NCBI RefSeq assembly: GCF_031450805.1
Contig: NZ_JARTVY010000001.1
Coordinates: 1,984,001 to 2,048,000, forward strand
Source: Caballeronia sp031450805
Lineage (GTDB): Bacteria > Pseudomonadota > Gammaproteobacteria > Burkholderiales > Burkholderiaceae
Length of the DNA: 64,000 bases
Reading direction: 5' to 3'
The position numbers and the translations under genes are program-made. Below, in pieces: positions 1 through 9,800 of the stretch. Positions within the stretch are counted from its first letter, which is position 1. Each line of letters begins with the position of its first letter. The notes under the pieces were generated by a model, which was given only the letters and a program-made list of their open reading frames with translations, was not told where the DNA came from and did no database searches.

Positions 1-1
1 G

Positions 2-166
2 TTGGACGAAGGCGAATTCCTCGAGACGTTCATCGCGGATCATGCGCAACTGATGACGTGGGTCAAGGACGGAACCATCAGCGATGTGAAAACGATCATC
101 GGCGCGTTCTGGCTCGAGAAGCTCCGGTCCGGCGAGTGGCAGGCGGGCGAATCGATCAAGGCGTAA
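2..166 (+). CDS. Nudix hydrolase (ADP-ribose pyrophosphatase type), C-terminal end only
   Basis: An open frame runs in from the left edge and ends in TAA at 164-166, giving 54 residues. The tail contains LETFIADHAQLMTWVKDG and then IGAFWLEKLRSGEW, which resembles the C-terminal part of ADP-ribose pyrophosphatase-type Nudix enzymes; these hydrolyse ADP-ribose to AMP and ribose 5-phosphate. The Nudix box itself lies outside the window, so the family is recognised from the tail and from its position before a DUF1178 gene, an arrangement I recall from Burkholderia genomes. The start and catalytic residues cannot be checked. Confidence 0.6.
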   Translation: MDEGEFLETFIADHAQLMTWVKDGTISDVKTIIGAFWLEKLRSGEWQAGESIKA

Positions 167-353
167 GCCGAAGCGTCGTCGAATATCGAAGCGGCCCATG
201 TGGCCGCTTGGTCGTTTTGGTGCACTCGAACGGCTAAGCGTTGCACGCTTCGAACGGCTAGAATCCAAAGAACGGACGCCTTATCGTCCTACATGACGAA
301 CGACCGTTCACAAACAGCAGTTCCGAGCCTAAACTCCAAGAATCCCCATCAGC

Positions 354-803
354 ATGAAGGTCCTCGATTTAAAGTGCGCGCACGAGCATCGCTTCGAAGG
401 CTGGTTCGCATCGGCCGACGAATTCGAGTCGCAGTTGGCGCGCAAGCTGGTCGCCTGTCCCGTCTGCTCGGCGACTGACGTCAGCCGCATGCCGTCCGCG
501 CCGCGGCTGAATTTGTCGTCGGCGCGCGGGGATGCGTCCGCACCGGCTCAAGCGCCGGTGGCCGCTCCCGACGCCGCCGCGTTGCAGGCGCGCGCGCTGC
601 AATTCATGCGCGAGCTCGTCGAGAAGACTGAAAACGTGGGGGAGCGGTTCGCGGAGGAGGCAAGGCGCATTCACTACAACGAAGCGCCCGCGCGCAACAT
701 CCGCGGCGTTACGACGCCGGAAGACGCGCACGCTTTGCTCGAAGAGGGAATCGAAGTGATGCCGCTGCCGGTGCCGGCAGCGTTGAAGGAGCCGCTGCAG
801 TAA
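354..803 (+). CDS. DUF1178 family protein
   Basis: This 149-residue protein begins MKVLDLKCAHEHRFEGWF and has a second cysteine pair CPVC near residue 35, so it probably carries a small zinc ribbon formed by Cys7 and the CPVC knuckle. The middle is an Ala/Pro-rich linker. The C-terminal half carries the family region around FAEEARRIHYNEAPARNIRG. That arrangement and length fit DUF1178, a widespread proteobacterial family with no known function. It starts about 190 bases after the Nudix gene and precedes the acyl-CoA dehydrogenase pair, but nothing ties it functionally to either. Confidence 0.88.
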   Translation: MKVLDLKCAHEHRFEGWFASADEFESQLARKLVACPVCSATDVSRMPSAPRLNLSSARGDASAPAQAPVAAPDAAALQARALQFMRELVEKTENVGERFAEEARRIHYNEAPARNIRGVTTPEDAHALLEEGIEVMPLPVPAALKEPLQ

Positions 804-854
804 GCGCGAGCGCGGCGTCTCCGAAGGCTTCGGCACGATGAGGAGACACCGCGC

Positions 855-2051
<1,197 letters not shown>

Positions 2052-2060
2052 GGAGCCGCC

Positions 2061-3191
2061 ATGAACTTCGACTTCAGCGATGAACAGCAGCAGTTCCGCG
2101 ATGCGCTGCGCCGCTATCTCGACAACGAGTATGGATTCGATGTGCGGCAACGAATCGTGGCATCCGAGGCGGGCGTCGATGGCAAGCACTGGCGCGCCTT
2201 CGCCGAGCTCGGCCTGCTCGCGTTGCCGGTTCCGGAAGCGCTGGGCGGCTTCGATGGCGGCCCGGTCGACATGCTCGTTGTCATGGAGGAACTGGGGCGC
2301 GCGCTCGTCGTCGAGCCGGTCTGGGCGACGTTGTCGGGTATCGAGGCTTTGCGGCTCGTCGCATCGCAGGGAAGCGCAATGGCCGGCGAGTTGCTCGAGC
2401 GCGCGGCAACAGGCGACGTGCGGTTGACGGTCGCTTTCCACGAGCCGCACGCGCGCTACGACCTGTTCGACCTGCGCGCGACGGCCACCGTCACCGGCGA
2501 TGCCTGCGCGATCACAGGCGTGAAGTCGGTCGTGCAGCACGGCGCGCAAGCGGATTACTGGATCGTGCCGGCGCGCGTCGACGGCGAGATCGCGATCTTC
2601 GTCGTCGCGCGCGATGCGGCCAACGCCGGCATCACCGAATATCGCACGATCGACGGCCAGCGCGCGGCAACCCTCGTCTTCGATGCAACGCCCGCCACGC
2701 GCCTCGATGAGCACGGCGCGGGCGCAGCGACGCTCGAACGCATCGCGGACTACGCGACTTTCCTGCTATGTGCCGAAGCGCTCGGCGCGCTCGATGCACT
2801 GAATCGCGCGACGATCGATTACACGAAGGAGCGCCAGCAATTCGGCGGACCCATCGCGCGGTTTCAGATATTGCAGCATCGCATGGTGGACATGTTGATT
2901 CACACGGAGCAGGCGCGCTCGATCACCTACCTCGCCGCCGCACGCTATCCGAACGACGACGCCGCCACGCGCGCGCAAGCGATATCGGCGGCAAAAGCGC
3001 GTATCGGACAGGCTGCGCGCTTCGTCGGTCAGCAGGCGGTGCAGTTGCACGGCGGCATGGGCGTGACGAACGAGTTGCCGGTTGCGCACTGGTTCAAGCG
3101 CCTGTCGATCATCGAGACGACGCTCGGCGACGTGGATCATCATCTCGCGCGCTTTGCATCGTCGCCCGCGTTTTCCCTTACCGACGTTTGA
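2061..3191 (+). CDS. acyl-CoA dehydrogenase, PimD-like small subunit
   Basis: A 376-residue acyl-CoA dehydrogenase family protein starting 9 bases after its larger partner, with GAGGAGCC before the ATG. The N-terminal domain starts MNFDFSDEQQQFRDALRRYL. The C-terminal domain contains QQFGGPIARFQILQHRMVDM and LHGGMGVTNELPVAHWFKRL, the helix bundle that binds FAD. The segment that normally carries the catalytic Glu reads IIETTLGDVDHHL, with Gly at the aligned position. This suggests it works with the preceding gene as a heteromer, as reported for PimC/PimD and for mycobacterial FadE pairs. The acyl substrate cannot be read from sequence. Confidence 0.85.
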   Translation: MNFDFSDEQQQFRDALRRYLDNEYGFDVRQRIVASEAGVDGKHWRAFAELGLLALPVPEALGGFDGGPVDMLVVMEELGRALVVEPVWATLSGIEALRLVASQGSAMAGELLERAATGDVRLTVAFHEPHARYDLFDLRATATVTGDACAITGVKSVVQHGAQADYWIVPARVDGEIAIFVVARDAANAGITEYRTIDGQRAATLVFDATPATRLDEHGAGAATLERIADYATFLLCAEALGALDALNRATIDYTKERQQFGGPIARFQILQHRMVDMLIHTEQARSITYLAAARYPNDDAATRAQAISAAKARIGQAARFVGQQAVQLHGGMGVTNELPVAHWFKRLSIIETTLGDVDHHLARFASSPAFSLTDV

Positions 3192-3210
3192 CGTTCAAGA
3201 GGACCTTTGC

Positions 3211-3669
3211 ATGACCTATAGCTTTGAAGACTTCGAAGTAGGCGCGGCGGTGACGCTCAGCGCGCATACCTTCACGCGTGAAGAGATCGTCGATTTCGCC
3301 GGCCGCTACGATCCGTAGCCGTTCCATCTTTCCGACGAAGCCGGGCGGGCGTCGCATTTCGGCGGTCTCGTGGCGAGCGGCTGGAACACCTGCTCGGCGA
3401 TGATGGGCATCCTCGTGCGCGACATGCTCGCGGATTCCACATCGATGGGCTCGCCGGGCCTCGACAACATTCGCTGGCTGAAGCCGGTGCGCGTCGGCGA
3501 TTCGGTGCGCCTCACGGTGCGCGTGCTCGATAAGCGCGTATCGAAGAGCAAGCCGGATCGTGGCATCGTGTCGACGCGATGGGAGGCACATAATCAGGAT
3601 GGCGAACTGGTCCTGACGGTGGACTCTGCTGCGTTGTTCGGACTGCGCGAGCCGGCATCGCAGTCCTGA
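3211..3669 (+). pseudogene. MaoC-family enoyl-CoA hydratase, interrupted by an in-frame TAG
   Basis: One frame from ATG 3211 to TGA 3667-3669 encodes a complete, about 152-residue hot-dog-fold MaoC dehydratase, except for TAG at 3316-3318. The protein reads MTYSFEDFEVGAAVTL to FAGRYDP, then stop, then PFHLSDEAGRASHFGGLVAS and on to SAALFGLREPASQS. Family members usually have the active-site segment YDPQPFH, so the stop sits exactly where Gln is expected and a single CAG to TAG change explains it. Everything downstream stays in frame with no other lesion. It may be a recent pseudogene, a readthrough gene or a sequencing error. It follows the two dehydrogenases by 19 bases and would supply their hydration step. 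Confidence 0.85.
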
Positions 3670-3770
3670 TCGGATAGTCGTGGTATTTCGCCTGCTCCAG
3701 CCTGGCGATCGCGTGTTCCGGTGCACTTCATCCGGCCCGTCCGCCAGGCGCAGGCGCAAGGTGCGGGCAG

Positions 3771-3797
3771 ACGCATACGCATACGCATACGGATACG
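3771..3797 (+). repeat. short tandem hexamer repeat (ACGCAT)
   Basis: ACGCAT occurs three times in a row, followed by the degenerate copies ACGGAT and ACGCGG, in the gap between the MaoC pseudogene and the convergent small gene. No function is apparent. The rest of the 271-base gap (3670-3940) shows no supported gene. Confidence 0.7.
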
Positions 3798-3940
3798 CGG
3801 GCGGAGAGTCACCGCAGACGCCGCCCGCGCCGTGCGCCTGGATCGCCCAGTCGATGACCTGACACGCGACATCCCACGCGCATCTTTGTTGCCGACGGTT
3901 TCGACTTTCCCGGTGTCTTACCGCCGGGCCTCTTTTTTCC

Positions 3941-4312
3941 TTACTCTTGCGTTCCCGGAACAGGCCGCTGATCCCATATCATTGGTTCGTCCAGTGTCAA
4001 CTCCAGACGGGGCCGCAGCTCCGGATGAGCTTGGGCTTGCGAAAGAAGCACCATGCAGCCGATTTGCCGGGCGTGTTCGTCAGTGAAGGGAGCGGTGCTG
4101 AAGTCTTCCCTATCAGTGGGCACATTGAATACGAAGCCAGCCTGATCAATCACCGACTGCACGTGCTTGCGCATGACGCCGCAAAGTCGCACTTGCCGGG
4201 TGTCCTCGTCATAGAAGACGATCGTTGCTCGTAGGGTTTGCTCATAGATTCCGCGACAGGTCTGGTATCGCGCAAATGCACGCGCTTTACACATTGCAAG
4301 CGTGCGAGTCAT
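3941..4312 (-). CDS. hypothetical protein, last gene of the kinase operon
   Basis: A 123-residue protein I do not recognise. It starts MTRTLAMCKARAFARYQTCR, contains a basic N-terminus, then a mixed central region (RATIVFYDEDTRQVRLCGVM) and a Pro/Glu-rich end (LELTLDEPMIWDQ). There is no signal peptide or membrane segment. GGAGGGA lies upstream of this ATG. A second in-frame ATG at 4336 overlaps the kinase stop codon in an ATGA arrangement, so translation may instead be coupled from there with eight extra residues. The stretch looks less GC-rich than its neighbours by eye. It converges with the MaoC pseudogene. Confidence 0.6.
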   Translation of the reverse strand: MTRTLAMCKARAFARYQTCRGIYEQTLRATIVFYDEDTRQVRLCGVMRKHVQSVIDQAGFVFNVPTDREDFSTAPFTDEHARQIGCMVLLSQAQAHPELRPRLELTLDEPMIWDQRPVPGTQE

Positions 4313-4332
4313 GCAGATGCGTCCCTCCGTGA

Positions 4333-5430
4333 TCATCGTCCCACTTTCTGCGCGTATCGCCACGCGAGTTCCGCCATCGGGCGGGCGCGGCGTCCCGCGT
4401 CGATGGCTTGCGCGCTCGCGGCGGTGCCATCGGCGACGCGCTTCATGATGCCCTGCAGGATCGCCGCGATGCGGAACATGTTGTAGGCGAGATAGAAGTT
4501 CCAGTCGCCTTCGATGGTGAACCCCGTGCGCTCGCAATAGCGCGCGACATATGCGGCTTCTTCGGGAATCCCGAGCGATGTCCAGTCCAGTCCGGCGATG
4601 CCGCGAAACTGCGACGGTTCGACATGCCACGCCATGCAGTGATACGCGAAGTCGGCAAGCGGGTCGCCGAGCGTCGACAGTTCCCAGTCGAGCACGGCGA
4701 GCACGCGCGGCTCGTCGCGATGAAAAATGAGGTTGTCGAGCCGGAAGTCGCCATGAACAACGCTGGCTTTCCGTTCCGATGCGGGCGGAATGTGGTGCGG
4801 CAGCCAGTCGATCAGCCGATTCATCGCATCGATTTCCTCCGTCTGCGACGCGACGTACTGTTTGCTCCAGCGCCCGATCTGCCGCTCGAAGTAATTGCCC
4901 GGCTTGCCGTGATTCGCGAGACCGGCGGCTTCGGCATCGACCGTATGCAGGGCGGCGATCACGCGATTGGCTTCGTCGTAGACCGCGGCACGCTCGCCCT
5001 GCGTCATGCCGGGCAGCGACGGGTCCCACAGCACGCGGCCGTCGACGAACTCCATCACGTAGAACGCGCGGCCGATCACGCTTTCGTCCTCGCAGAGCGC
5101 CAGCATGCGCGCGACGGGCACGTCGGTGGCGGCGAGCGCGTCCATCACGCGGTATTCGCGTTCGATTGCGTGAGCCGAAGGCAGCAGTTTCGCGGCGGGG
5201 CCGGGCTTGGCCCGCATCACATAGCTGCGCGATGGCGTGACCAGCTTGAACGTCGGGTTCGACTGGCCGCCCGCGAACTGCTCCATGTCGAGCGGACCCG
5301 CGAAGCCATCGACGTGCGATGCGAGCCATGCGGTCAGCGCATCGGTATCGAAGCGCTGCCGTTCGTGAACGGGGCGCGTGCCTTCGAATGCTGAAAAATC
5401 GGAGTGCTTGTTCGTATCGTTGTCGGGCAT
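4333..5430 (-). CDS. ACAD10/11-type phosphotransferase (aminoglycoside phosphotransferase fold)
   Basis: A 365-residue kinase-like protein. The nucleotide-binding lobe includes FAGGQSNPTFKLV near residue 55, and the catalytic loop is VHGDFRLDNLIF followed by the metal-binding DWELSTLGDPLADFAYH. These motifs match the kinase domain fused to acyl-CoA dehydrogenase in eukaryotic ACAD10/ACAD11 and the stand-alone bacterial relatives. Family work shows that such kinases phosphorylate 4-hydroxyacyl-CoA so that a dehydrogenase-like domain can remove the phosphate; LvaA of the levulinate pathway is a related case. GGAGGAGACG precedes the ATG. Neighbours on both sides are beta-oxidation genes, which supports a catabolic rather than antibiotic-resistance role. 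Confidence 0.85.
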   Translation of the reverse strand: MPDNDTNKHSDFSAFEGTRPVHERQRFDTDALTAWLASHVDGFAGPLDMEQFAGGQSNPTFKLVTPSRSYVMRAKPGPAAKLLPSAHAIEREYRVMDALAATDVPVARMLALCEDESVIGRAFYVMEFVDGRVLWDPSLPGMTQGERAAVYDEANRVIAALHTVDAEAAGLANHGKPGNYFERQIGRWSKQYVASQTEEIDAMNRLIDWLPHHIPPASERKASVVHGDFRLDNLIFHRDEPRVLAVLDWELSTLGDPLADFAYHCMAWHVEPSQFRGIAGLDWTSLGIPEEAAYVARYCERTGFTIEGDWNFYLAYNMFRIAAILQGIMKRVADGTAASAQAIDAGRRARPMAELAWRYAQKVGR

Positions 5431-5461
5431 CGTCTCCTCCGGTCTGGTTGGCGAAGCGTCG

Positions 5462-6187
5462 TCAGTTCATGCCGCTCGCCTTGAATCGCACGAACTGCGC
5501 GTAGAGCAGTTCCATCGTCGTGTTGCGGACGTCCGCGTGCAGGGGCGAGGGCGGCGAGTGGTTGATCGCATGCACGACCCAGTCGCCGGGTTTGTCGCCG
5601 ACATCGAGCGCGTTGATGCAGCCCGTCGCCTGCGACAGATGCCCGTAGAACGCGCGCCCGCCCGCAGTGATCGCATGCGAGAGCAGCGCGCGATTGACGC
5701 CGCCGTGCAGCACGAGCAGGACCGTGTCCCACGCGGTGTCGGCGCGCAGCCGGGCCATCGCGGGGAGGGCGCGGTCGAGCAATTCGCCGATGGTCTCGCC
5801 GCCGAGAAACTGCGTCGCCTCGGGCACGACGCCATCGAACACCGAGAGGAACGCGCGCTCGATGTCGCTCGTCGAAAGATTCGCGAGCCGGCCGCCGCGT
5901 ATCTCCTGCCATTCCGGCCAGATTTCGATATCGACCGATTGCCCCGTCTCCGCCAGCACGCGCTGCGCGGTTTCCAACGTGCGCGGCAGGCCGCTCGCGA
6001 TCACGCGATCGAAGCGTACGCGTTGCGCCGCGAACTCGCGCCCGGCCGCGCTCGCTTCCTCGCGGCCGCGTTCGTTGAGCGGCACGCTTTCGGGATCGAT
6101 CGCGCGGCCTGTGTCGTCGAAATAGGTGACGTCGCCGTGACGCATCAGGAAGATGCGCCGCCGCTTCGGCAGTTCGTAGTGAGCCAT
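5462..6187 (-). CDS. histidine phosphatase family protein
   Basis: A 241-residue member of the phosphoglycerate-mutase/histidine-phosphatase superfamily. The N-terminal motif IFLMRHGDVTYFD contains the RHG catalytic histidine. The central GLPRTLETAQ supplies the conserved phosphate-binding Arg, and LLVLHGGVNRALLSHA carries the second catalytic His. No signal peptide is seen, so it is probably cytosolic. It sits 31 bases upstream of the kinase gene and starts 3 bases after the enoyl-CoA hydratase stop, so it is almost certainly in the same operon. A role in removing phosphate from an acyl-CoA or sugar substrate is possible, but its substrate is unknown. Confidence 0.85.
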   Translation of the reverse strand: MAHYELPKRRRIFLMRHGDVTYFDDTGRAIDPESVPLNERGREEASAAGREFAAQRVRFDRVIASGLPRTLETAQRVLAETGQSVDIEIWPEWQEIRGGRLANLSTSDIERAFLSVFDGVVPEATQFLGGETIGELLDRALPAMARLRADTAWDTVLLVLHGGVNRALLSHAITAGGRAFYGHLSQATGCINALDVGDKPGDWVVHAINHSPPSPLHADVRNTTMELLYAQFVRFKASGMN

Positions 6188-6190
6188 GAC

Positions 6191-6979
6191 TTAACGATAG
6201 TTGGGCTGGCGCTTGTCGAGGAACGCGGTGATGCCTTCGAGCGCATCGCCGTGATGGAGGGCATCGACGAAAGCGTCGCGTTCGAGGTCGAGATGCGCGG
6301 CGAGCGGCTGCACGTCCGCCGCGTTGATCAGCGACTTGATGCGCGCGAGCGCTTTCGGCGACACGCTGCCGAGATCGTCGGCCCAGGCGATGGCCGCATC
6401 GAGCGCAATGCCCTTCTTCGTCAGCCGGTTCACGACGCCGACCTCATAGAGACGCGGCGCGCCGATCGGCTTCGCTTCGAGCAGCACCTCGCTCGCGAGC
6501 GTGCGCGGCAGCGCGCGTGACAGGAACCACGAAGCGCCGCCATCCGGCGTCAGGCCGACGCGTGCGTACGACATGACGAAGCGCGCATCGTCGGCGGCGA
6601 CGATCAGATCGCATGCGAGCGCGAGCGAGAAACCCGCGCCGGCCGCCGCGCCTTCGACCGCTGCGATCACCGGCTTGGTCGATGCCCGCAGCGCGCTGAT
6701 CCATTCCGCGAGCAGGTCGATGCTTTCCGCCTGCACCGATGGCGCCTTCGCACGGTTCTCCAGCAGACGATTCAGATTGCCGCCCGCGCAGAAGAAATTG
6801 TCCGCGCCGGTCAGCACGATTGCGCGCACCGAGCTGTCGCGCTCGGCGGTGGAAAGCGCCTCGATGCCCGCTGCGTACATGTCCGGATGCAGCGCGTTGC
6901 GCGCGCCCGGATTGGACAGCTTCAGCACGAGCGTGGTGTCGCTGCCGGCGGGGCGATGTGTCAGAAGTTCGGCGCTCAT
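6191..6979 (-). CDS. enoyl-CoA hydratase/isomerase family protein
   Basis: A 262-residue crotonase-fold enzyme. After the start MSAELLTHRPAG it shows LKLSNPGARNALHPDMY, the oxyanion-hole segment VLTGADNFFCAGGNLNRLLE and the second oxyanion loop AVEGAAAGAGFSLALACDLI. The acidic residue region contains YARVGLTPDGGASWFLSRAL. This is the usual crotonase layout for hydrating 2-enoyl-CoA in beta-oxidation. Its ATG overlaps the stop of the upstream 3-hydroxyacyl-CoA dehydrogenase gene (ATGA at 6979-6976), so the two are translationally coupled. It is a paaG-like family member, but phenylacetate specificity is not supported by other paa genes here. Confidence 0.87.
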   Translation of the reverse strand: MSAELLTHRPAGSDTTLVLKLSNPGARNALHPDMYAAGIEALSTAERDSSVRAIVLTGADNFFCAGGNLNRLLENRAKAPSVQAESIDLLAEWISALRASTKPVIAAVEGAAAGAGFSLALACDLIVAADDARFVMSYARVGLTPDGGASWFLSRALPRTLASEVLLEAKPIGAPRLYEVGVVNRLTKKGIALDAAIAWADDLGSVSPKALARIKSLINAADVQPLAAHLDLERDAFVDALHHGDALEGITAFLDKRQPNYR

Positions 6980-8517
6980 CGGCGCTCCTCGTCGTGGGTG
7001 AGCGAAAGTCCAAGCTGCGCGCGGCGCGTGAGCCACGGAGAAGGGCGGTAGCGCGGATCGCCGAGCACGCTTTGCATATTGCGCAGGATCGTGAGAATGG
7101 TCGCCGCGCCGAGCGAGTCGCCCAGCGCGAGCGGCCCGCGCGGATAGCCGAGCCCGAGCGTCACGGCGAGGTCGATATCCCCGGGCGTCGCAATGCCTTG
7201 CTGCGCGATATCGCAGCCGATATTGACGATCGTCGCCACGACGCGTTGTGCGACGAAGCCGGTGGAATCGCGGATCACGGTGACGGGCACGCCGTCGGCG
7301 GAAAAGAGCGCGTGGGCGGCGTCGCGCATGGCGGGCGTCGTCGCGGGCGTCGTCATGATCGTGCGGCGCGCGACGGTATCGAGCGGAAAGAGCGTGTCGA
7401 CGGCGACGACGCGCGTGGCGTCGAGATGCTCCGCGACGGCGGTCGTCGTCGCATCGAAGCCGAGCGGCGTGACGACGATCAGCGATTCCGGCGCGGGCGT
7501 GACGCCGCAATCGATGTGAACGCCCGCGTCATGCTTCGCGATCACTTTGAGCACTTGCTCGCGCGCGGCGGGCGTCGCCCGGCTGATCCACACGCGCGCC
7601 GGAAGTTGCGTCGGCGCGGGGGCTTCGTCGGGCGCCTGCTGCTTGCCATCGATATAACGATAGAAGCCTTCGCCCGCCTTGCGCCCGATCAGCCCGCCCG
7701 CGAGCCGCGTGCCGGTGATCGGCGACGGCGTGAAGCGCGGCTCTTCGTAGAACTGGTGATAGATGGATTCCATCACCGGATGCGAGACATCGAGCGCGGT
7801 CAGGTCGAGCAATTCGAACGGTCCGAGCCGGAAGCCCGCCTGCTCGCGCATGATGCGGTCGATATCCGCGAAGCTCGCGACGCCTTCGCTCGCCACGCGC
7901 AGGCCTTCGGTGTTCATGCCGCGCCCCGCGTGATTGACGATGAAGCCCGGCATGTCCTTCGCGCGCACCGGCGTGTGGCCGATGCGGCGCGCGAGTTCCA
8001 TCAGCGCATCGCCGGCGCTCGGATCGCCGCGCAGTCCGTCGATGACTTCGACGACGCGCATCAGCGGCACCGGATTGAAAAAGTGGAAGCCCGCGACGCG
8101 CTCCGGTTTCGCGCAGCCCGCGGCAATCGCGGTGATCGACAGCGACGACGTGTTCGACGCCAGAATGCATGATGCGCCGACGACCGCTTCCAGTTCGCGA
8201 AAGACCTCGCGCTTGATGTCGATGTTCTCGACGATCGCCTCGACGACCGCGCCGCAGTCGGCGAGTTCGCTCAGGTCCTGTGCATCGTGGACGAGTGCGA
8301 ACGCGGCGTGCGCGTCGGCCTCCTTGATCTTGCCTTTGGCGGCGAGCTTGCCGAACGTCTCGGACAGATACGCGCGCGCGGCGTCGAGCGCGGCCGGGTT
8401 CGAATCGCAGAGACGCACGGTCAGCCCGGCGAGCGCGGCGATCTGCGCGATGCCGCGTCCCATCGCGCCGCTGCCGACGATGCCGAGTGTCTCGATCTTG
8501 TATTCCTGCGGACTCAT
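6976..8517 (-). CDS. 3-hydroxyacyl-CoA dehydrogenase (PaaH/FadB-like, two C-terminal domains)
   Basis: A 513-residue NAD-dependent dehydrogenase oxidising 3-hydroxyacyl-CoA to 3-ketoacyl-CoA. The Rossmann motif is LGIVGSGAMGRGIAQIAALAG close to the N-terminus. The conserved SNTSSLSIT and GFHFFNPVPLMRVVEVI segments, which contain the catalytic His, follow near residues 130-160. After about residue 185 there are two 3-hydroxyacyl-CoA dehydrogenase C-terminal domains, the second starting around FVAQRVVATIVNIG, which explains the length of more than 500 residues. I chose the ATG at 8517 because GAGGAG lies just upstream; an in-frame ATG at 8547 would add ten residues. It heads the minus-strand beta-oxidation run. 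Confidence 0.87.
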   Translation of the reverse strand: MSPQEYKIETLGIVGSGAMGRGIAQIAALAGLTVRLCDSNPAALDAARAYLSETFGKLAAKGKIKEADAHAAFALVHDAQDLSELADCGAVVEAIVENIDIKREVFRELEAVVGASCILASNTSSLSITAIAAGCAKPERVAGFHFFNPVPLMRVVEVIDGLRGDPSAGDALMELARRIGHTPVRAKDMPGFIVNHAGRGMNTEGLRVASEGVASFADIDRIMREQAGFRLGPFELLDLTALDVSHPVMESIYHQFYEEPRFTPSPITGTRLAGGLIGRKAGEGFYRYIDGKQQAPDEAPAPTQLPARVWISRATPAAREQVLKVIAKHDAGVHIDCGVTPAPESLIVVTPLGFDATTTAVAEHLDATRVVAVDTLFPLDTVARRTIMTTPATTPAMRDAAHALFSADGVPVTVIRDSTGFVAQRVVATIVNIGCDIAQQGIATPGDIDLAVTLGLGYPRGPLALGDSLGAATILTILRNMQSVLGDPRYRPSPWLTRRAQLGLSLTHDEERR

Positions 8518-8577
8518 GATGCGTTTCGTCTCCTCGGTATGCTTCATCTGATCTGAATGTCCGGCAGTGAGACGCGG

Positions 8578-9759
8578 CTAGAGCTTGCTGAGCCGCTCCA
8601 GTGCCAGCGCAAGCGTCTCTTCCTTCTTCGCGAAGCAGAAACGCACGACGCCGGATTCGTGAGGCTCGTGATAGAACGCCGACACCGGAATGGCCGCGAC
8701 GCCGATCTCGCTCGTGAGCCATTGCGAAAAGTCGGCTTCGGACATGTCGCTGATCGCCGAATAGTCGACGCACTGGAAGTACGTGCCGTCGCAAGGCAGC
8801 AGCGAGAAGCGCGTGTTCGCGAGGCCCGCGCGGAAGAAGTCGCGTTTCTTCTGGTAGAACGCGGGCAGTTCCAGATACGGCTTCGGGTCTTCGAGATAGT
8901 GCGCGAGGCCGATCTGCATCGGCGTGTTCACCGTGAACACATTGAACTGATGCACCTTGCGGAATTCAGCCGTGAGCGGCGCGGGTGCCGCGACGTAGCC
9001 GAGCTTCCAGCCCGTCACATGAAACGTCTTGCCGAAGCTCGACACGACGAAGCTGCGTTTCGCGAGTTCCGGATAGCGCGAGACGCTTTCGTGCGGCGCG
9101 CCGTCGTAGACCATGTGTTCGTAGACTTCATCGGAGACGATCAGCACGCCGGTGCCGCGCACGATGTCTTCGAGCTTGCGCATGTCCGCTTCGCGCCAGA
9201 CGCGGCCGGTCGGATTGTGCGGCGTGTTGATCATCAGAAGGCGCGTCTTCGGCGTGATCGCGGCGGCGATCTTGTCGAAGGGCAGCGCGTAGTCCGGCGC
9301 TTCGAGCGATACGAACACCGGCTTGCCGCCCGCGAGTTCGATCGCGGGCACGTAGCTGTCGTACATCGGCTCGATCACGACGACTTCATCGCCCGGATGC
9401 ACGCAGCACAGCACGGCGGTCAGCAGCGCCTGCGTCGCGCCGGCGGTGACGGTGATTTCGCGGTCGGCGTCGTAGGCGCGGCCGTAAAGCGCTTCGATCT
9501 TGCGCGCGATGGCCTGCCGCAGCGGCGCCGCGCCGGCCATCGGCGGGTACTGATTATGGCCGTCGCGCATCGCGGAGGCGACGGCATCGACGATACGGGG
9601 ATCGCAGTCGAAATCGGGGAAGCCCTGACCGAGATTCACCGCGCCCTTTTGTGCGGCGAGGGCGCTCATCACGGTGAAGATGGTCGTGCCGACGTTCGGC
9701 AGACGCGAGGGAAAGGACAGCTCGGGTGACGCTTCAGGCATTGGGTGCATGGCGTTCAT
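8578..9759 (-). CDS. pyridoxal-phosphate aminotransferase, methionine aminotransferase type
   Basis: A 393-residue class I aminotransferase of the KBL/YbdL methionine-aminotransferase type. Key motifs are NLGQGFPDFDCDPRIV near the N-terminus, INTPHNPTGRVW, the PLP-contact segment SDEVYEHMVYDG, and SSFGKTFHVTGWKLGY with the Schiff-base Lys. In the related E. coli enzyme the reaction is transfer of the amino group from methionine to a 2-oxo acid. The start MNAMHPMPEAS at 9759 is the longest plausible one, but no strong ribosome-binding site is visible; the second ATG at 9750 is also possible. The PIN gene upstream ends only about 40 bases away, so both may share a transcript. Confidence 0.85.
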   Translation of the reverse strand: MNAMHPMPEASPELSFPSRLPNVGTTIFTVMSALAAQKGAVNLGQGFPDFDCDPRIVDAVASAMRDGHNQYPPMAGAAPLRQAIARKIEALYGRAYDADREITVTAGATQALLTAVLCCVHPGDEVVVIEPMYDSYVPAIELAGGKPVFVSLEAPDYALPFDKIAAAITPKTRLLMINTPHNPTGRVWREADMRKLEDIVRGTGVLIVSDEVYEHMVYDGAPHESVSRYPELAKRSFVVSSFGKTFHVTGWKLGYVAAPAPLTAEFRKVHQFNVFTVNTPMQIGLAHYLEDPKPYLELPAFYQKKRDFFRAGLANTRFSLLPCDGTYFQCVDYSAISDMSEADFSQWLTSEIGVAAIPVSAFYHEPHESGVVRFCFAKKEETLALALERLSKL

Positions 9760-9800
9760 GATGATTGTTGGACGTGGGCTGTGCGGTTCTCGCGCACGTT

